The translations under genes were made by a program, and so were the position numbers. Below, piece after piece: positions 59,691 to 64,000 of a stretch of DNA of 64,000 nucleotides. How positions within the stretch are numbered: position 1 is the first letter of the stretch; the number at the start of each line of letters is the position of its first letter. This DNA comes from Monosporascus cannonballus (lineage: Eukaryota > Ascomycota > Sordariomycetes > Xylariales): positions 62,001 to 126,000 of the forward strand of contig QJNS01000158.1 in assembly GCA_004154925.1 (NCBI GenBank), read 5' to 3'. A model generated the notes under the pieces. The model saw nothing but the letters and a program-made list of their open reading frames with translations. It was not told where the DNA came from and searched no databases.

Positions 59691-62600
59691 TATTTACTTT
59701 TTTTAAAAAAATCCGTAATAACTTAATAATAAAATATTTTGTTATAAATATATATATATATTGTTATTTTTGCTATAGCTTATTATTAATATTATTTTGG
59801 TCCTAATTAGGACCTATTTGCTATTTTTAAACCGTAATGCATATAATAATTGCTGTTCGAACTTATCGTATTATTATCCTCTTTTTCAAAATACGATAAA
59901 TCCGAATTCTTTTAATTTTACTAGGCTACGCCCTTAAAACAAATTATACGTACGCGTATCTTAAATTACTGGCATTAATATAAAAAAATTAATAAGAACG
60001 ATAAATAATAGTATCGATATTTTCGATTTATAACTTTAGAAAATATTTAATAATTAGCCGAAATAAAAAATTAGCTCGAAAAAAAATAATACCTATAGAA
60101 AAACCCCTTTTGTTATTTCTAATAATATAATCATCAAACGAAAAAAATTGATTTAGCATATAGTAAAAAAGTATTACTAGAAAATTATTATAAATTTTTA
60201 TATTTAGTTAATATTTATTATAAACCCTTACAAAAAAAGGTTATTAAGAAAATAATACGGTAATTTATAAGAAAGCTTTAAAACGATAATTAAAATAACG
60301 TATAATAGAATATAATCGCAAATATAAGAAAACAATTTATTCAATAAAGAAAGGAATTATAGCAAAATTAAAAGCAATTAATATGAATTAAAAGACAAGT
60401 ACGCCGACAATAATAATAAATATAGCAGCTTAACGCGTTAAATACAAAAATACAAATAAGGCTTGACAAATTCGAATAAGAATTAAAAAAAAGTTACTTA
60501 TAAAAAAACCACAAATAACGAAACATAGAAAAATCAGAAAGAACTTCCGAAAAAGGCTTTAAACGCGACGATAAAAGCCGTTAATAACTCTATTATTTTG
60601 GATATATAAATCGGAACGTACTAGTATACCGTAATAATAGATTATAGAGCTCTGGGCGGAAATTACATTACACCAGATATGGTTAATAAGTTTAGATTGT
60701 TATAGAGATATAAATTAAAACCTTATATAATAACAAATACCGAAGATTAGGAATTCGTTTACAATAACGAAAAAATCATACGCGAAATTAATTACTTCGA
60801 GATTTTTATCTAAGAACGATATCAAATAATTGATTTCGATATCGTTTTACTTAGAAATTACGATATAATTTTTAAGATTATTATAAATACGCCAGCAGAA
60901 AATCTTAATTAATAAAAGGATTAGTTAGGTAAGGTTTATCTTATATTTTATCAGCAAACAAAAAAATTAAGATCTTAATACTTAATCGATAATGGCGACG
61001 AATGCAAGCATAAAGATACGATAGAAACCTTACCACCCAAAAGGACAAAATACAAAAAAAGAATAGGTATCAAAAAAATACGACGTATCGTTATTATTAT
61101 TAAAACGAAATTAAAGCAACTAAATAACGATTTAAAATAATAGCAGCCTTAAAAACCAGAAAATCTAACTAATATATTACTATAATTCCTTAGATACGAA
61201 TAGCTTTTTTAAAAAAAACTTAATACGAAATTACTAAAACATAACAAATAAAATCATAAGATAATCCTTAAGGAAAGATCTTTTATAAAGTTTTACCCCA
61301 TTTACAATCTTAGCGAAAATAAATTACGTACTTTTAGAACATACCTGGAAAATCGGCTATAAAAAGGATGGATTCGACTTTCGAAGTTACCAGTAGAATA
61401 CTTTAAGTTTTTCGTATTAAAGAAAAACGAAATATTACGACTTATAATTAATTATTAATAACTAAATAACATTATTATTAAAGATCGAATATTATTATCT
61501 CTGATTATAGAAATAAACGACCGATTTTATAAAGCTAAATAGTTTATAGTATTCGATTTTAAAAATAAATATAACCTTATTAAAATTTTAAAAAATACAA
61601 ATAGAAAATAACCTTTAAAACGAAATACGGACTGTTTAAGTATTTGATTATACTAATAGAACTTACGAACGTACTAGCAACTTTCCAACGGATAATTAAC
61701 TATATGCTACGAAAATACCTCGATATTTTCGTTATTTGCTATTTTAACGATATTTTTATTTTCTTAAAAACGGAAAAAACGCATACAAAATACGTTTACA
61801 AAGTTTTTTAAGCTGTATAAAATACAAAGTTACTTATTAACGCAAAAAAAATTATTTTACGCATAAAAAATAAAATATCTGGGACATATTATTACTTCAG
61901 AATATATCAGAATGGATTTTAAGAAAATTACTGCAATTATAAAATGGCAAACGCTAACGATAATCAAAAAGGTATAAATATATTTTGGATTCGCCAATTA
62001 CTATAAAAAGTTTATTCGAAACTTAACAAAATAACTATACCCTTAATAAATCTTACAAAGAAGAAAAAGTTTAAATAAACGTCCAAAACGAAAAAAACGT
62101 TTTAGAATATTAAGAATACGATTACCAGCGAGCTAATATTAATTATGTACGATTTAAACTGCCACGTTAAATTAGAAATCGATATTTCGAATTACGCGTT
62201 AAACGTAATAATTGAATAATAAAATAATTAAAATAAATTATATTCTATTATATTCTATTCGTATAAATTAAAAAAAACTAAGCTTAATAAGAGCATTTCA
62301 AATAAAAATTTATGGCCATTATTATGGCATTTCAAAAGTTTCGGCATTTTCTAAAGAAAAGCTTGCACTAAATCAAGGTTTATACGGATTATCAAAATCT
62401 TATCCAATTTACTATAACCAGAAAATTTAACGGACGATAATTTCGTTACGCGAAAAAATTGGCGAACTTTAACTTTGTTATTATTTATAAGAAAGGCTTA
62501 GAAAATAACAAAGCGGACGCTTTAAATAAACAATCAAACTTCGAAAAGAAATTAGTTAAAATTAGTTAAATAATTTTCGATACTACTATAAAAAATATTT

Positions 62601-64000
62601 ACGCCCGTAATAAATTACGACAATTCGAGCAGTACCTTTCGATATGTACTAAAAAAATCTAGTAATACAACGATAATCTCTTAAAAAACCAAAGAATAAA
62701 CAAAATACAAATTCTAGAAAAATACTACAAGGATCTAGTACGAAAAATATACGAATACTAGTTACATAGACATTTAGAGATCCATAAAACCCTAAAACGA
62801 TTTTAAAGCATATATTCTTTTTTTAAAATAAAATTAACGATACAGAAAATCATACGATAATATAATATTTACGCCAGAATAAAGATTCGACGACATAAGC
62901 TATACGAAAAATTACAACTATTATCAGTTACAAAGCAAATATAATATTTAATTATATTCAACTTTTTTATCAAACTTTTTATATTAGAAAATATATTTAT
63001 AGAAATATATTACGATAGCATTTTGGTAATCGTCAACCGTTTTACAAAATTTTTTTATTTTTTTACAATATTAAGAAAATATAAACGCCGAACAAATAAT
63101 ATATATTTTCTTTAAAATTAGTTTCAGCGTATGCGAATTACTAACAGAAATTATTTTAAATAAAGGATTAATATTTGCATTTAAGTTTTGACAAAGCCTT
63201 ATAGCGTAAATCGACCTTAATTACAAATTATTTAACGTATCAAAACCTTAAATAAATAAATAAATAAAACGAATAAATTAAATTTTAAACATTTATTTAC
63301 GATATTATATAAATTACGAATAAAATAAGTAAGTTACAAAATTGCGAATCGCATAATTGGCTTATAATACTAGTTATTACGAAAATTTTAAAATAATACT
63401 TATAAATACAAATTTTGGTTTTATTTTAAAAATTTATAAAAAAGTACGCGATAAAGATTTAATTAATATTAAAGCAATTTTTACGTTAAACTAATTACGA
63501 TAATTATATTAAGAAATAAAGATAAAATTAGAATTTGTATAAAATTAAATAAGTAAGTATTACGACAACAAAGTTAAAAAAACTAATTTTCGAAAAAGAG
63601 AAAATAGTTTTTTTATTACAAAAAATATTTAAATAAAACAACTTAATAACAATTTCGATTTTAAATATATCGATCCATATAAAATCGTTAAAGAAATCTT
63701 AAAAAATAATTATTAATTAGAACTTTTACCAAAATTTAAATTTTATTTAATTTTATATATTTTTTTACTTAAGTTAATAATAGATATAATTAAAATATAT
63801 ATAGTATAAGACGATATGAAAGTAAAAGACGAATAGACATATGAAATTGAGAAAATTTTCGATATGCAAAAATAAGACGGATTTACCTAATACCTGATTA
63901 AGTGGAAAAAGTATTCGGATTTCGAAAATATCTAGAAACCTGCCAAAAATCTTATTGGCGCCTAACGCCTATTAAAAAAATTTTATTAGCAATGCCGAAA
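59691..64000 (+). mobile_element. RIP-degraded Ty3/Gypsy chromovirus (gag region and pol), truncated by window end
   Basis: Domains in order despite frequent stops. Gag-like charged region about 59.9-60.6 kb. Aspartic protease about 60.61-60.93 kb, with the active-site region now reading D-Y-R-A-L-G-G-N-Y-I and a downstream NYDIIF (hydrophobic-hydrophobic-G type) motif. Reverse transcriptase about 61.31-61.96 kb, with FFVLKKNE, IIKDRILL, FIVFDFKNKYNLIKI and the YLDD site decayed to YFND at about 61740-61752. RNase H about 62.11-62.56 kb, with YTDYQNL (62385) and KADALNKQ (62512). Integrase about 62.6-63.5 kb, with DSILVIVNRFTKF (63013). A FYILYIFLLK-like stretch marks the integrase end, then a chromodomain. 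The order RT-RNaseH-integrase-chromodomain defines chromoviruses. Inactive. Confidence 0.9.
63840..63990 (+). pseudogene. Chromodomain at the end of the chromovirus pol
   Basis: The frame reads YEIEKIFDMQK, then YLIKWKKYSDFENI and KPAKNLIGA, matching the chromodomain pattern Y-x-V-E-x-I-L ... YLVKWKGY-x(3)-ENTWEP-x-NL. Three in-frame stops are at sites where Gln or Trp is expected. In active elements this domain binds H3K9-methylated nucleosomes and targets integration to heterochromatin. Confidence 0.85.

Larger units (their letters stand above)
50945..64000. other. AT-rich, RIP-degraded repeat block
   Basis: Composition changes abruptly near 50950-50970. From here on the sequence is dominated by A/T with stop codons in every frame, while CpG dinucleotides (ACG, TCG) remain frequent and CpA/TpG are scarce, the expected outcome of C-to-T changes at CpA on both strands (RIP). 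Recognisable content: a histone H3-fold relic (58242-58790) and a Ty3/Gypsy chromovirus (from about 59.7 kb). The stretch 50970-53590 shows nothing recognisable beyond recurrent ATTAATACG/CGTATTAAT motifs; 54400-57430 has faint coding-like frames. The block runs off the window end. Confidence 0.9.

Overview
The window comes from a filamentous ascomycete (Pezizomycotina). The evidence is short introns (39-203 nt) with GT/AG ends and CTAAC/CTGAC-like branch sites, fungal-only proline/serine-rich proteins, a class V cAMP-receptor-like GPCR, a DUF6590 protein, and a terminal AT-rich block whose decay pattern is that of repeat-induced point mutation (RIP). I cannot name the species; a RIP-active lineage with large AT-rich blocks is implied.

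Layout. 1-721: 3' end of a gene whose low-complexity tail resembles fungal Hrd1-type RING E3 ligases. 3.7-4.5 kb (-): acidic disordered protein. 4.5-13.4 kb: long region without convincing genes. 13.4-15.2 kb (+): 609-aa disordered protein with two internal tandem repeats. 17.7-18.0 kb: 288-bp MITE-like element with perfect 27-bp terminal inverted repeats. 18.6-20.2 kb (+): single-pass membrane protein. 21.6-23.5 kb (-): multi-exon DUF6590 protein. 25.9-27.9 kb (+): coiled-coil fungal protein. 31.5-34.2 kb (+): F-box protein. 35.7-36.9 kb (-) and 37.7-38.6 kb (+): fibrillarin and ribosomal protein L17 (uL22), divergently transcribed from one 749-bp intergenic region. 39.2-40.5 kb (-): GC-rich hypothetical. 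44.6-46.0 kb (+): class V GPCR. 46-50.9 kb: no gene, but telomere-like motifs and dispersed repeats.

From about 50.95 kb to the end, composition changes abruptly to an AT-rich block full of stop codons in which CpG survives while CpA/TpG is depleted. Inside it a RIP-degraded Ty3/Gypsy chromovirus can be read in order (protease, reverse transcriptase, RNase H, integrase, chromodomain; about 60.6-64.0 kb). Upstream of it, at about 58.24-58.79 kb, is a RIP-degraded relic of a histone H3-fold gene that still aligns from the alpha-N helix to the C-terminus. A histone H3/CENP-A-like relic sitting in transposon-rich AT DNA is the most surprising item here. Three short islands of ordinary composition interrupt the block.

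Functional links: fibrillarin (rRNA 2'-O-methylation) and uL22 both serve ribosome production and share an intergenic promoter region with a CCAAT box and a CACGTG site. The fibrillarin gene carries a GC-AG intron and an apparent one-base frameshift in its most conserved part. The remaining genes show no obvious shared pathway.
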